Assembly: GCA_002721705.1 (NCBI GenBank)
Contig: PBLJ01000043.1
Location: 1-64,000, forward strand
Reading direction: 5' to 3'
Source: Opitutia bacterium
Lineage (GTDB): Bacteria > Verrucomicrobiota > Verrucomicrobiia > Opitutales > Seribacteraceae
DNA length: 64,000 nucleotides
Shown here: in pieces, positions 37,317 to 46,361 of the stretch
Layout of the letters: each line of letters begins with the position of its first letter
How positions within the stretch are numbered: position 1 is the stretch's first letter
Position numbers and translations under genes: made by a program
The notes under the pieces: model-generated
What the model saw: the letters and a program-made list of their open reading frames with translations, nothing else
Database searches by the model: none
Told to the model about the DNA's origin: nothing

Positions 37317-37922
37317 ATGATACCAGCGGAGTTATATCCCACCACCGACGTCTTGATGTCTCGTTCGGCAAAGGAGGAGCGCTTAGGGCAACGGGCCAAG
37401 GTGTTTTGGCTGTATGGTTTGTCGGGTTCCGGCAAGACCACGCTGGCCGCCGCCTTCGAGCGACGCCTGCACGAGGAGGGCTTGTTCAGCGTGGTGCTGG
37501 ACGGGGACAACGTGCGGAGCGGCTTGAACAAGGACTTGGGCTTCAGTGACGAGGATCGTTCGGAAAATATCCGGCGCATTGCGGAAGCGGCCAAACTCTT
37601 CGTTGAGAATGGCGTGTTGACCATAGTTTCATTCATCACGCCGCGGGAGAGATTTCGTCGCATGGCGCGTGAAATAGTGGGAGAAAACGACTTTCTCGAA
37701 GTGTACGCGAAAGCTTCCTACGAAACTTGTGAAAAACGAGACGTAAAGGGCCTTTACGCCAAGGCGAACGCAGGAAAGATACGAGATTTTACGGGGCAGC
37801 AATCGAATTTCGAGGAACCATCCGCCCCGTGGCTTGTCCTCGATACCGAGGTTTCCACGCCGGAAGAGTCCTTGGAGCAACTTTGGGAGTCTTCCCAAAA
37901 GTTGGTTTTGCCCTCGGCCTGA
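37317..37922 (+). CDS. cysC: Adenylylsulfate (APS) kinase
   Basis: VFWLYGLSGSGKTTLAAAFERRLHEEGLFSVVLDGDNVRSGLNKDLGFSDEDRSENIRRIAEAAKLF. Confidence 0.97.
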   Translation: MIPAELYPTTDVLMSRSAKEERLGQRAKVFWLYGLSGSGKTTLAAAFERRLHEEGLFSVVLDGDNVRSGLNKDLGFSDEDRSENIRRIAEAAKLFVENGVLTIVSFITPRERFRRMAREIVGENDFLEVYAKASYETCEKRDVKGLYAKANAGKIRDFTGQQSNFEEPSAPWLVLDTEVSTPEESLEQLWESSQKLVLPSA

Positions 37923-37945
37923 GGTAACCTGCCTTCTTTTTCGTC

Positions 37946-38851
37946 ATGCGAACCTACAACATCACGCACCTCAAGCAATTGGAGTCGGAAGCTATTTTCG
38001 TGATGCGCGAAACGGCGGCTCAGTTCGAGCGTCCCGCCTTGCTCTTTTCCGGTGGCAAGGACTCCATCGTGATGGCTCACTTGGCGGCCAAGGCATTCAC
38101 GCCCGCCAAGATGCCGTTTCCCTTGGTCCACGTGGACACGGGGCACAATTTTCCCGAAACCTTGGAATACAGGGATCGTTTCGTGGAAAAGGTGGGAGGC
38201 CGCTTGCTGGTCGGTTTGGTGCAGGACTCGATAGATCGAGGCACAGCCCAGGAGGAATCCGGGGTGAATCCCAGTCGCAACGCTCTCCAATCGGTCACTT
38301 TGCTGGAAACCATAGAAGAACACCAGTTCGACGCTTGCCTCGGCGGTGGCAGACGAGACGAGGAGAAAGCCCGGGCTAAGGAACGGTTCTTTTCACATCG
38401 CGACGCTTTTGGCCAGTGGGATCCCAAGAACCAGCGGCCCGAATTATGGAATCTCTTCAACGGACGCATGGCTCCGGGAGAAAATTTTAGGGTGTTTCCC
38501 TTGAGCAACTGGACCGAGATGGATGTTTGGCAATACGCCTTGGTCGAGGAAATCGACTTGCCTTCCCTTTATTTTGCCCATGAACGCAAGGTGTTCGAGC
38601 GCAACGGCTCTCTCTTGGCCGAGTCGGAACACGTTGAGCTTGCCGAAAACGAAACCGTTTCCACGGAAACCGTTCGGTTTCGCACCATCGGAGACGTTAC
38701 CTGCACGGGTGCCGTGCGATCGGAGGCCTCCACCCTCGAGGAAGTGATTCGCGAGGTCGCTGCCTCCCGTGACACCGAGCGAGGCAGCCGGGCGGACGAC
38801 CGTCGCTCGGAAGCGGCCATGGAAGACCGCAAGAAACAAGGCTATTTTTAA
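37946..38851 (+). CDS. cysD: Sulfate adenylyltransferase subunit 2
   Basis: HLKQLESEAIFVMRETAAQFERPALLFSGGKDSIVMAHLAAKAF; GGGRRDEEKARAKER; NWTEMDVWQY. Confidence 0.97.
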   Translation: MRTYNITHLKQLESEAIFVMRETAAQFERPALLFSGGKDSIVMAHLAAKAFTPAKMPFPLVHVDTGHNFPETLEYRDRFVEKVGGRLLVGLVQDSIDRGTAQEESGVNPSRNALQSVTLLETIEEHQFDACLGGGRRDEEKARAKERFFSHRDAFGQWDPKNQRPELWNLFNGRMAPGENFRVFPLSNWTEMDVWQYALVEEIDLPSLYFAHERKVFERNGSLLAESEHVELAENETVSTETVRFRTIGDVTCTGAVRSEASTLEEVIREVAASRDTERGSRADDRRSEAAMEDRKKQGYF

Positions 38852-38875
38852 ATGGAGCGAACGTTTGGACGTTAG

Positions 38876-40153
38876 GTGATGAGCGAGGAAAAGAGCTACT
38901 TGGACATGGATTTGCTGCGGTTCAGCACCGCGGGCAGCGTGGATGATGGCAAGAGCACTCTCATCGGGCGCCTCTTCTACGACACCAAGGCGATCTTCGA
39001 GGATCAACTCGAGGCGATTGAGCAAAGCAGTCGGCAACGAGGGGACGAGAACGTCAACTTGGCTCTGCTCACGGACGGTCTGCGGGCCGAGCGAGAGCAA
39101 GGGATCACGATCGACGTCGCCTACCGCTACTTCGCTACTCCACGACGCAAGTTCATCATCGCCGATACGCCGGGACACGTCCAGTACACCCGCAATATGG
39201 TGACGGGCTCTTCCACCGCCAACTTGGCCCTCATCCTCGTCGACGCCCGCAAAGGCGTGATCGAGCAGACCTGTCGGCATGCCTTCATAGCCGACCTTCT
39301 CGGCATCAAGCACGTCGCTCTTTGCGTGAACAAGATGGACTTGGTGGGATACGAGCAAGAAGCCTACGAAAAGGTGCGTCGCCAATTCGGTGACTTCGCT
39401 TCTCGCCTCGAAAACGTGGTGGATCTCACCTTTTTCCCGATCAGTGCCCTGCAAGGCGACAACGTGGTGGAGAAATCGGCCAACATGCCTTGGTACGACG
39501 GTCCCACCTTGCTCTATCACATGGAGACCGTTTACGTCGGGTCCGACGCCAATCACGTCGACGCCCGGTTTCCCGTGCAGTGGGTGGTTCGACCGCATTC
39601 CGACGAGCATCACGATTACCGTGGATATGCCGGGCGCGTAGCAGGCGGGGTCTTCAAGCCGGGAGACGAGGTCGTTATCTTGCCCTCGGGTTTTCGATCC
39701 CGCGTGAAGAACATTCAAGTGGGAGACGAGGAGCTCAACGAAGCCTATTATCCGCTTTCCGTTTCGATTACCTTGGACGACGACGTCGACGTGAGCCGCG
39801 GTGACATGCTGGTCAAGCCCAACAACCAACCTCGTATCACGCAGGACCTGGACGCCATGATCTGCTGGTTTTCCGACGGCAAGACTTTGCGGCAAGGCGG
39901 TAAATACCTTTTTCGGCACACCACCAAGGAGGCTCAAGCCATCGTCACCGACGTCCGATATAAAGTCGACGTCAACACGCTCCACAAGATCGAGGACGAT
40001 TCCGAATTCAAGATGAACGACGTCGGGCGCATTGCCTTGCGGGTCTCTCAACCCGTCTTTCACGACACTTACCGACGCAACCGCAACACCGGTAGCTTCA
40101 TTCTCGCGGATCCCTTCACCAACGAGACCCTCGCCGCCGGCATGCTGCGCTGA
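38876..40153 (+). CDS. cysN: Sulfate adenylyltransferase subunit 1 (GTPase)
   Basis: LLRFSTAGSVDDGKSTLIGRLFYDTKAIFEDQL; DTPGHVQYTRNMVTGSSTANLALILVDARKG; VNKMDLVGY. Confidence 0.97.
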   Translation: MMSEEKSYLDMDLLRFSTAGSVDDGKSTLIGRLFYDTKAIFEDQLEAIEQSSRQRGDENVNLALLTDGLRAEREQGITIDVAYRYFATPRRKFIIADTPGHVQYTRNMVTGSSTANLALILVDARKGVIEQTCRHAFIADLLGIKHVALCVNKMDLVGYEQEAYEKVRRQFGDFASRLENVVDLTFFPISALQGDNVVEKSANMPWYDGPTLLYHMETVYVGSDANHVDARFPVQWVVRPHSDEHHDYRGYAGRVAGGVFKPGDEVVILPSGFRSRVKNIQVGDEELNEAYYPLSVSITLDDDVDVSRGDMLVKPNNQPRITQDLDAMICWFSDGKTLRQGGKYLFRHTTKEAQAIVTDVRYKVDVNTLHKIEDDSEFKMNDVGRIALRVSQPVFHDTYRRNRNTGSFILADPFTNETLAAGMLR

Positions 40154-40175
40154 AGCCTCTCGGCCAAACGCTAGT

Positions 40176-42209
40176 TCAGGGCGAAGCCTCGAGGAACTCG
40201 GAAAAACCCGTTCGGATCGCGGGAGAGGCTTTTTCCCAAGCGGCCTCGGCTTTTGTTTCTTTCAGGTCGACACCACGCACGGTGAGCAAGGCGGCGACTT
40301 GCACCGCCACCGACGAGTCGAAATCACTTAGCTTGGCCAAGGTTTCCGCAAGCATGGGCTTCTTTTCCACGAGGCGTTCCGCATAGCCGCGAGGCGAGGT
40401 GTATTTACCATCGCCGTCGAAATCGAGCCAGATGGGGTTGGTGGCCCCGATTACGCGGGAAACGTATTCTTTGCTTTTATGCTGATAGGGACGTGGTATT
40501 TCCCAAAAAGGCTTGGTCACGCCCGACCCGTTGGCAATGGCGACGAGATGAATGTCATGGGTGAATTTCGGCAGTTCCACCTTCAAGTCGGCCTTGGTGA
40601 TTGCGTTGGGGGCGGATTCCACCTCGCTTTCCCAAATCGGCAAGCCGTTTCCGTAGAGGACGACTCGAGTCGCATCCACCCAACGCGGACCCAACACTTG
40701 GATGCGGGCCGTCGCCTTGGAGGGAAGTTTCGTGGCCAAGTCTCCCACCTCGAAACGCTCCTCTACCCGGAGATGCGTCAACAAGCCCATGCTTACGAGG
40801 GCCCGTCCTTCGCGGAATGCTCGACAGGCCGCGGCCAAGTCAACGTTGGCGGGGTCCTTGTCCGGGCACTGCAGGTAGGTGCGGCCTTGTCCCAAGAGGT
40901 AGCGATTGACGTCGTGTGTGTCGCTTGAGCCGGCCGCAGTCACGCGCTTGCCGGCATTCAGCAGGGCGAACCAATCCTCGAAAGGACCCGTGTAGTCCGC
41001 TTGGAGGGCGGCCGAAGTGATTACCTCGATCGCGTCCATCTCCAAGCCTCCTTCCCGTTGGCTCTCCCCTGACGCCCGGTTGAAATGGGAGGGATCGGTG
41101 GGAGAGAAGTTGGAGTGCACGTTGCGCGGATGGTTCAGGAGAATGACCTCGACTCCCGGGGTCGCCCGTATGGACTTGAAAAGCTCTTTCCAGCTTTCCG
41201 TTTCATGGTTGGGCAGGGGAGCGCCTTTCTTGATCGGGAATGCATTGAAGTGACCGACTTTCGTGGTGACTTCGTTGCCTATTACGGTGGTGAAGAAGGC
41301 ACTTGCCCCAGCCGCCTCTTGATACGGGCCGTAATCCGCATGGTGGTTATGGTCGGTCGAGATGGGCAACTCCAAGCCTTCTCCCGCAATGGTGGGAATG
41401 CGCTCCTCCACCGTGGAATCGCCGTGACCGCTGAAGGTCTTGACGTGAACGTGAGGATCGCAACTGATCCAGCCTTCGGTGGGAACCTCGCGATCAAGAG
41501 ATAGCCGAATGGATCGAGTTTCTCCCTCGGCGACCCGGACCTTGGCCGTGGCTACGCCGTATTCGAAGCCTCGCGAGGCATAGACTAGGTACTTGCCAGG
41601 CAGCACGCCCGCCGTTGTCTTTCCTTCCAAGGAATAAACCACGCCTGTACGAACGGCGACTAGGGGTGAAGCCTCCACCTGGAGAGGCATGAGGTAGTCC
41701 TTTTCATTCGTTATGGTGATGCGACAGGGCAGGGGGGCTCCTTTCGAGTCAGTGACTCGTACCTCGAGAAAGCTTTGTCGGAGGGCGTCTTCACGTGCTT
41801 TGTTCACTAGGAACGCGCCCCCCACGAAAACGTCGTCCAAGGCGGTGGGCGCTGCAATCGAGAGCCTGTTTTCCCCGTCTTTCAAGGTTTTGGCAGGCAC
41901 CTTGAGGGTGTGCAGCATCTTGGACTCAAAGCGCTCCAGATTCCCCAGTCGCTTCCCGTTCAGGGACACTCTCCAACCTTGTTTGACGTCGTCTTGCCGA
42001 ATGAAAAGGGTGGATTCTTCTTGGTTTGCCTTTGCCTCGAATGTCACGGAGAGGTTGCGCCCGTGCGGTTCGCTGCTCCTGAATTCATTCCATTCCGGCA
42101 ATCCCTTGGTTCCCAAATGGAAAATTTCCGAGGTTACTTCCTCACGCTCGGCAAGCAGGGGGAAGGTAACGAAGAAAGCGGCGAGGGTAAGGGCTAGAAC
42201 AGGCTTCAT
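40176..42209 (-). CDS. Exported CehA/McbA-type PHP-domain metallohydrolase
   Basis: Start trimmed to MKPVLALTLAAFFVTFPLLA; GWISCDPHVHVKTFSGHGDSTVEERIPTIAGEGLELPISTDHNHHADYGPY; AAGSSDTHDVNRYLLGQGRTYL. Confidence 0.9.
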   Translation of the reverse strand: MKPVLALTLAAFFVTFPLLAEREEVTSEIFHLGTKGLPEWNEFRSSEPHGRNLSVTFEAKANQEESTLFIRQDDVKQGWRVSLNGKRLGNLERFESKMLHTLKVPAKTLKDGENRLSIAAPTALDDVFVGGAFLVNKAREDALRQSFLEVRVTDSKGAPLPCRITITNEKDYLMPLQVEASPLVAVRTGVVYSLEGKTTAGVLPGKYLVYASRGFEYGVATAKVRVAEGETRSIRLSLDREVPTEGWISCDPHVHVKTFSGHGDSTVEERIPTIAGEGLELPISTDHNHHADYGPYQEAAGASAFFTTVIGNEVTTKVGHFNAFPIKKGAPLPNHETESWKELFKSIRATPGVEVILLNHPRNVHSNFSPTDPSHFNRASGESQREGGLEMDAIEVITSAALQADYTGPFEDWFALLNAGKRVTAAGSSDTHDVNRYLLGQGRTYLQCPDKDPANVDLAAACRAFREGRALVSMGLLTHLRVEERFEVGDLATKLPSKATARIQVLGPRWVDATRVVLYGNGLPIWESEVESAPNAITKADLKVELPKFTHDIHLVAIANGSGVTKPFWEIPRPYQHKSKEYVSRVIGATNPIWLDFDGDGKYTSPRGYAERLVEKKPMLAETLAKLSDFDSSVAVQVAALLTVRGVDLKETKAEAAWEKASPAIRTGFSEFLEASP

Positions 42210-42222
42210 GAGTAAAAATATA

Positions 42223-43269
42223 TCACTCCCACAAGAAAACAATTCGAGTGTAATAACGCACGTCCAGCCTTTCCTTGCCGCTTGCCGGGCGGCTGTTGTA
42301 GTCGTTTGCGATGCCGGTCCGAAGTTTCCAGAAACCGCTGGAACTCAGGGGTATTTCCAGTCCGGTGTCATGGGTCACGCGATAATCGGGGAAGTTCTGT
42401 ATACTGGGAACGTAGTCTAACTCCGTCACCAGAGAGAGGAAATCGTTCATTTTATAGGTATGTTCGAGTCCAATGTCCAAGGCGGGGGCGCTTTCGTTTC
42501 CGTTTTCATAGGACTCGAAGCGGAAGCCGAGACCGGAACGGAGGTTCAAGGTTTGGTTTTCGCGAGCCATCAACGCATACTTTATGCCAGCGGCTGAGGT
42601 GGAGCGCAGGTTGACGTCCTCGAGCTTGTCCGATTCCAGGTCGCTTTTTACGTACCATGCGGTTTTTTCACCGAAAAACGAACTATGCTCGACGCCTGCC
42701 TTCGTCTCGTCCGTCGTCGTTTCGCCGCTTTTGTTGTTTTTATGTGATGAAAGATGGAACTTGGTCGTTACTTTCTCATTGCCGTAACTGGCCTTGAATT
42801 GGGAAGCGAGGCCGAAGTCTTCCGAATTGCCCGAGCTTCCGGTGAGGTCGAAGGAAATGCTGGACTTCCACTTCTTGCGAAGTTTCTCCTTGGCTTCCCG
42901 TTGGGCGATCAAGACCGGGTCCTCGTCAGCGGCGCGCCATAGTTGGCGAATGCCTACAGGCGGTGTTTGCACGGGATCGAGGCCGGATACCAAGACAGGT
43001 AGTCCGGGCCTGTCCAATACCTTGCCTTTTGGCTCGCGACCATCTTCCAGTCTCAGGAAAGCCTCCTCGTCCGTCGATAATCCCAGCACTTCGGACAGTT
43101 CGATGCGTACCGCCCCGGCGAAGTTCGTTTCCATGTCGAGGAAGCCATCATCGATGCCGACGATGCGACCTTGCAGAATGGAGCCGTCTTTTGTTCGGAC
43201 GACGTCGGCGGTGAGAGAAAGCCCCGTTGCCAGGGCGGAAAGGCAGATAAACAGGCGAAAAGCATTCAT
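42223..43269 (-). CDS. DUF481-like outer-membrane protein
   Basis: Start trimmed to MNAFRLFICLSALATGLSLTAD; VVRTKDGSILQGRIVGIDDGFLDMETNFAGAVRIEL; SISFDLTGSSGNSEDFGLASQFKASYGNEKVTTKFHLSSHKNNKSGETTTDETKAGVEH barrel. Confidence 0.85.
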   Translation of the reverse strand: MNAFRLFICLSALATGLSLTADVVRTKDGSILQGRIVGIDDGFLDMETNFAGAVRIELSEVLGLSTDEEAFLRLEDGREPKGKVLDRPGLPVLVSGLDPVQTPPVGIRQLWRAADEDPVLIAQREAKEKLRKKWKSSISFDLTGSSGNSEDFGLASQFKASYGNEKVTTKFHLSSHKNNKSGETTTDETKAGVEHSSFFGEKTAWYVKSDLESDKLEDVNLRSTSAAGIKYALMARENQTLNLRSGLGFRFESYENGNESAPALDIGLEHTYKMNDFLSLVTELDYVPSIQNFPDYRVTHDTGLEIPLSSSGFWKLRTGIANDYNSRPASGKERLDVRYYTRIVFLWE

Positions 43270-43309
43270 TGTGATTGAAGAGAGAGTGAGAGACTTGGCG
43301 TCGAGAGCC

Positions 43310-43654
43310 TCAACCCGGGGGCCAAGACAACGGACGTCCTCCGAGGACGTGGACGTGAAGGTGAGGCACGGACTCACCTCCATGAGACCCGTTGTTCACT
43401 ATGATGCGGAAGCCTTCTTCCAGGTTTTCGGAAAGGGCGGCCTTGCGAGCTACAAGTAGCAGGTGGCCAAGGAGTTGAGCATCTTCTTCTGCGGCTTCCC
43501 CGATGCGAGGTATGGGCTTTCTCGGAATGACGAGCAAATGGGTGGGGGCTTGCGGGTTGACGTCGCGCAGGACGACGCAGTGGTCATCTTGATGAACGAA
43601 GTCACCGGGTATTTCCCCTTCGATGATTTTCGTAAATAGCGTTTTATCGGTCAT
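43310..43654 (-). CDS. HIT-family (histidine triad) nucleotide-binding protein
   Basis: LFTKIIEGEIPGDFVHQDDHCVVLRDVNPQAPTHLLVIPRKPIP; HLHVHVLGGRPLSWPPG. Confidence 0.96.
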   Translation of the reverse strand: MTDKTLFTKIIEGEIPGDFVHQDDHCVVLRDVNPQAPTHLLVIPRKPIPRIGEAAEEDAQLLGHLLLVARKAALSENLEEGFRIIVNNGSHGGESVPHLHVHVLGGRPLSWPPG

Positions 43655-43660
43655 TTCCCG

Positions 43661-44140
43661 TTATACGAAGAGTATGGTTAAGGTGTTTTGGGGAGAGGCC
43701 TTTTCGATCGCAGTCTTCTCTATGAAGGAAACGAGGTCATGGTAGAGAGCCGCCCGGTTCCTTGTCCAACGTTTCGGTGGCGGGCAAAGCTTTTGACGGA
43801 GCCCGCTGACTACGAGAAGCCCTCTGGAATGAGCGGTGAGCTTGTCTAGTTTTTCCAATACGTTGGCACGCAACCACAAAGGGTCGATGGAGTCCTGACG
43901 CAAGTCCCAGTGGACGATGGATGAAAACCGACGTTTGCCGGGATCGTGCAACTCCACGATTCTCGCAACGTTGGCATCGTAGTCGGCGGGTGGAAGATCG
44001 GGCCCATCCTCGGTTCGGAGAAACCGAAGCACCGCGGTGATTTGCTCAGTCTTCGAGGAGGCTCCGCCAGTGAGCAACGACAGGAGGGAGTTCAGGTACG
44101 TGAGGCGCGCAAAATCGTCCGGTCTATTCACTTTGCTCAC
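43661..44140 (-). CDS. Hypothetical protein downstream of nrdR
   Basis: GTG start (VSKVNRPDDFARLTYLN) overlapping nrdR 3' end by 17 nt; ORF track extends to 44302 but would overlap nrdR; no family recognised. Confidence 0.6.
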   Translation of the reverse strand: MSKVNRPDDFARLTYLNSLLSLLTGGASSKTEQITAVLRFLRTEDGPDLPPADYDANVARIVELHDPGKRRFSSIVHWDLRQDSIDPLWLRANVLEKLDKLTAHSRGLLVVSGLRQKLCPPPKRWTRNRAALYHDLVSFIEKTAIEKASPQNTLTILFV

Positions 44141-44585
44141 GCCCCATGTCTGCGATGCCACGGGAGAAATCCTCGGCATCGCGATAATCTTCGTAAAAGC
44201 TGGCGAAGCGCAACCAAGCGATCTCGTCGATGCGTTGGAGTCGAACCAAGATGGCTTCGGCGATGGCGCGACTGGGGAATTCCACGTCATATTCGTTCTC
44301 AAGGCGTTTCATCACTTCCGAAACAAGTAACTCGATTTGCTCGAACTCGAGGGGGCGTTTTTCGGTGGCCTTGCGTATGCCTGTGATGATTTTCCTGCGA
44401 TCGAAACTTTCTCGTCGACCGTCTCGCTTCACAACCATGGCATCTTCTCTCAAGATCTCCTCGATAGTCGAGAAACGGTGTCCGCAGGCGATGCATTCCC
44501 GGCGTCGACGAATCGACGCGGATTCCTTTCCCGCGCGGGTTTCAAGAACCTTCGTGTCGGTCGATGAACATTTTGGACAGCGCAT
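44124..44585 (-). CDS. nrdR: Transcriptional repressor NrdR
   Basis: MRCPKCSSTDTKVLETRAGKESASIRRRRECIACGHRFSTIEE zinc ribbon + ATP-cone VVKRDGRRESFDRRKIITGIRKATEKRP. Confidence 0.97.
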   Translation of the reverse strand: MRCPKCSSTDTKVLETRAGKESASIRRRRECIACGHRFSTIEEILREDAMVVKRDGRRESFDRRKIITGIRKATEKRPLEFEQIELLVSEVMKRLENEYDVEFPSRAIAEAILVRLQRIDEIAWLRFASFYEDYRDAEDFSRGIADMGREQSE

Positions 44586-44598
44586 GAGATGAAATTCC

Positions 44599-45183
44599 TC
44601 AGGATGCCTCGCTTTGGCAGAGATCAATGAAGTTTTGCAGGATGCTCATGCCATGCTCCGTAGCCAGCGATTCGGGATGAAACTGAACGCTCCAGACTGG
44701 TAGTTCCTTGTGTTGCAGAGCCATGATTTCGCTTTCCTCGGTTTCGGCCGTAATTTCCAGGCATTCGGGCAGACTTGGCCGATCCAGGATGAGAGAATGA
44801 TAACGAGTGGCGGAAAAAGATGCCGGAATGCCCGAAAAAAGACCTTTCCCGTCGTGCTGGATGGAAGAGGTCTTGCCGTGCATCAAGCGGTTGGCCCGAA
44901 CCACCTTGCCGCCGAAGTGTTGCCCCACGCATTGGTGCCCGAGGCAGACCCCAAGGATAGGTTTGCGGCCTGCAAAGGCCTCGATCACTTCAAGGCTGAC
45001 GCCTGCTTGATCGGGATCGCATGGCCCTGGAGAAACGAGTAAAGCGTCCGGATTCAAAGCGACCGCTTCCTCTGCCGAGATGGCATCGTTGCGGTGTACG
45101 TCTTGCTCCACTCCAAGTTGGCCGAAATATTGGACCAAGTTGTAGGTGAAAGAGTCGAAGTTGTCTATGACGAGCAGCTTCAT
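44599..45183 (-). CDS. Anthranilate/aminodeoxychorismate synthase glutamine amidotransferase subunit
   Basis: [83 protein letters not shown]. Confidence 0.94.
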   Translation of the reverse strand: MKLLVIDNFDSFTYNLVQYFGQLGVEQDVHRNDAISAEEAVALNPDALLVSPGPCDPDQAGVSLEVIEAFAGRKPILGVCLGHQCVGQHFGGKVVRANRLMHGKTSSIQHDGKGLFSGIPASFSATRYHSLILDRPSLPECLEITAETEESEIMALQHKELPVWSVQFHPESLATEHGMSILQNFIDLCQSEAS

Positions 45184-45205
45184 GGCGGTCGGAATCGGGT
45201 GTGCT

Positions 45206-46096
45206 TCAAGAACTGGACCGCCTTGTGGCCAAACGCTTGCGGAAGGCATCGAGCGAGAAATTCTTGCCGGGGCACACGGTGTGTCCCGGGTGTAGCCCCT
45301 TGTGCGAGGTGATCTTGGAATACGGGATGCCGGTTCGTCGGGCTAGGTATCGACATAATCCCTCCAGGCTTTTCAGCTGGCTTTCAGTAGGTTTTCGCAA
45401 CTCAAAGTTTCCGATCAAGCAAATGCCGATGCTTTCCCTGTTCCACTGCAGTCGTTTTACGTGGCCACCATCCTGTTGATTCTTCCAGCGACCACCTATG
45501 TAAATTTCACCGTTCTTCGCCTTGCGCGATCCGTTCGATATCACAAAGTGATAGGCCAATCCATTCGCCATGCCACGAGCTTTGTGAACTCGGTGCATAT
45601 TGAGGGCATCGTCGACGTTGGTGGCGCTGTGATGGATCACGATGCGTTTCCATTTGCCTTTTTTCGGCAAGGTTTTGTCCAGGGCCTTGATGACGGCGGC
45701 ATCGAGCAGGGGAGGGAGGGACCCTCCCTTTCCCAAGGGGATCATGAGTTTCTGGCCGACTCGAATCAGGTCCGGTTTACTGATCTGGTTGTAGGCGGCC
45801 AACTTGCTGGAACTTATTCGGTAGCGCGATGCGATCACGCTCAGGCTTTCTCCTGGTTTTACTATGTGCGGAGCTTCCAGGACGAAGCCATCCGGTATTT
45901 TTAATTTCTTTCCGGAAACCAAGAGGTTGGGATCGCGAATGCCATTTATTATCTGGAGGGCGTTTACGGAGACGCCGTAGCGATTGGCTATGCCGCCCAA
46001 GGTCTCGTTTTTCTTCACGAGGTGGACACGCTCAGCCCACGCGGTCATGACAAAGACCAGCGCACCCATCGAAATCCCTACCCAACGGAGAAGCAT
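45206..46096 (-). CDS. N-acetylmuramoyl-L-alanine amidase with two LysM domains
   Basis: Start trimmed to [21 protein letters not shown]; Lys[26 protein letters not shown] and [81 protein letters not shown]. Confidence 0.93.
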   Translation of the reverse strand: MLLRWVGISMGALVFVMTAWAERVHLVKKNETLGGIANRYGVSVNALQIINGIRDPNLLVSGKKLKIPDGFVLEAPHIVKPGESLSVIASRYRISSSKLAAYNQISKPDLIRVGQKLMIPLGKGGSLPPLLDAAVIKALDKTLPKKGKWKRIVIHHSATNVDDALNMHRVHKARGMANGLAYHFVISNGSRKAKNGEIYIGGRWKNQQDGGHVKRLQWNRESIGICLIGNFELRKPTESQLKSLEGLCRYLARRTGIPYSKITSHKGLHPGHTVCPGKNFSLDAFRKRLATRRSSS

Positions 46097-46294
46097 TTGT
46101 CCCTTTGACTCTTTCTTGTGGCAATTCGTTCGATAGCGCAACCGCTAAACTCATTTTGTGGATAAGTTCTCTTTTGTTATCTTCGCGAAAACGCGCTCTG
46201 TCGCAGGCTTTCACACCCTTGTTTTTTTTGCAAAATTTTCCTTTCGAACGGAGATTGATGAAATCCGATGAATTTAAGGATTGTCATAGTCTAC

Positions 46295-46314
46295 CGACTT
46301 ATAAGAGTAAGTCG
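46295..46314 (+). promoter_or_regulatory. Perfect hairpin CGACTTA-TAAGAG-TAAGTCG upstream of the 46362 giant gene
   Basis: Direct reading: cgacttataagagtaagtcg, 47 nt before the GTG start. Confidence 0.5.
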
Positions 46315-46361
46315 CACACGATGTCGCTGCTGCCCGCCATGCCAATAATTTTCACAATGCC

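Noticed and set aside
38444-40063. 539-aa minus-strand ORF antisense to cysD/cysN
   Set aside because: Fully overlaps confidently identified cysD/cysN; composition looks like a mirror-frame translation with no recognisable domain.
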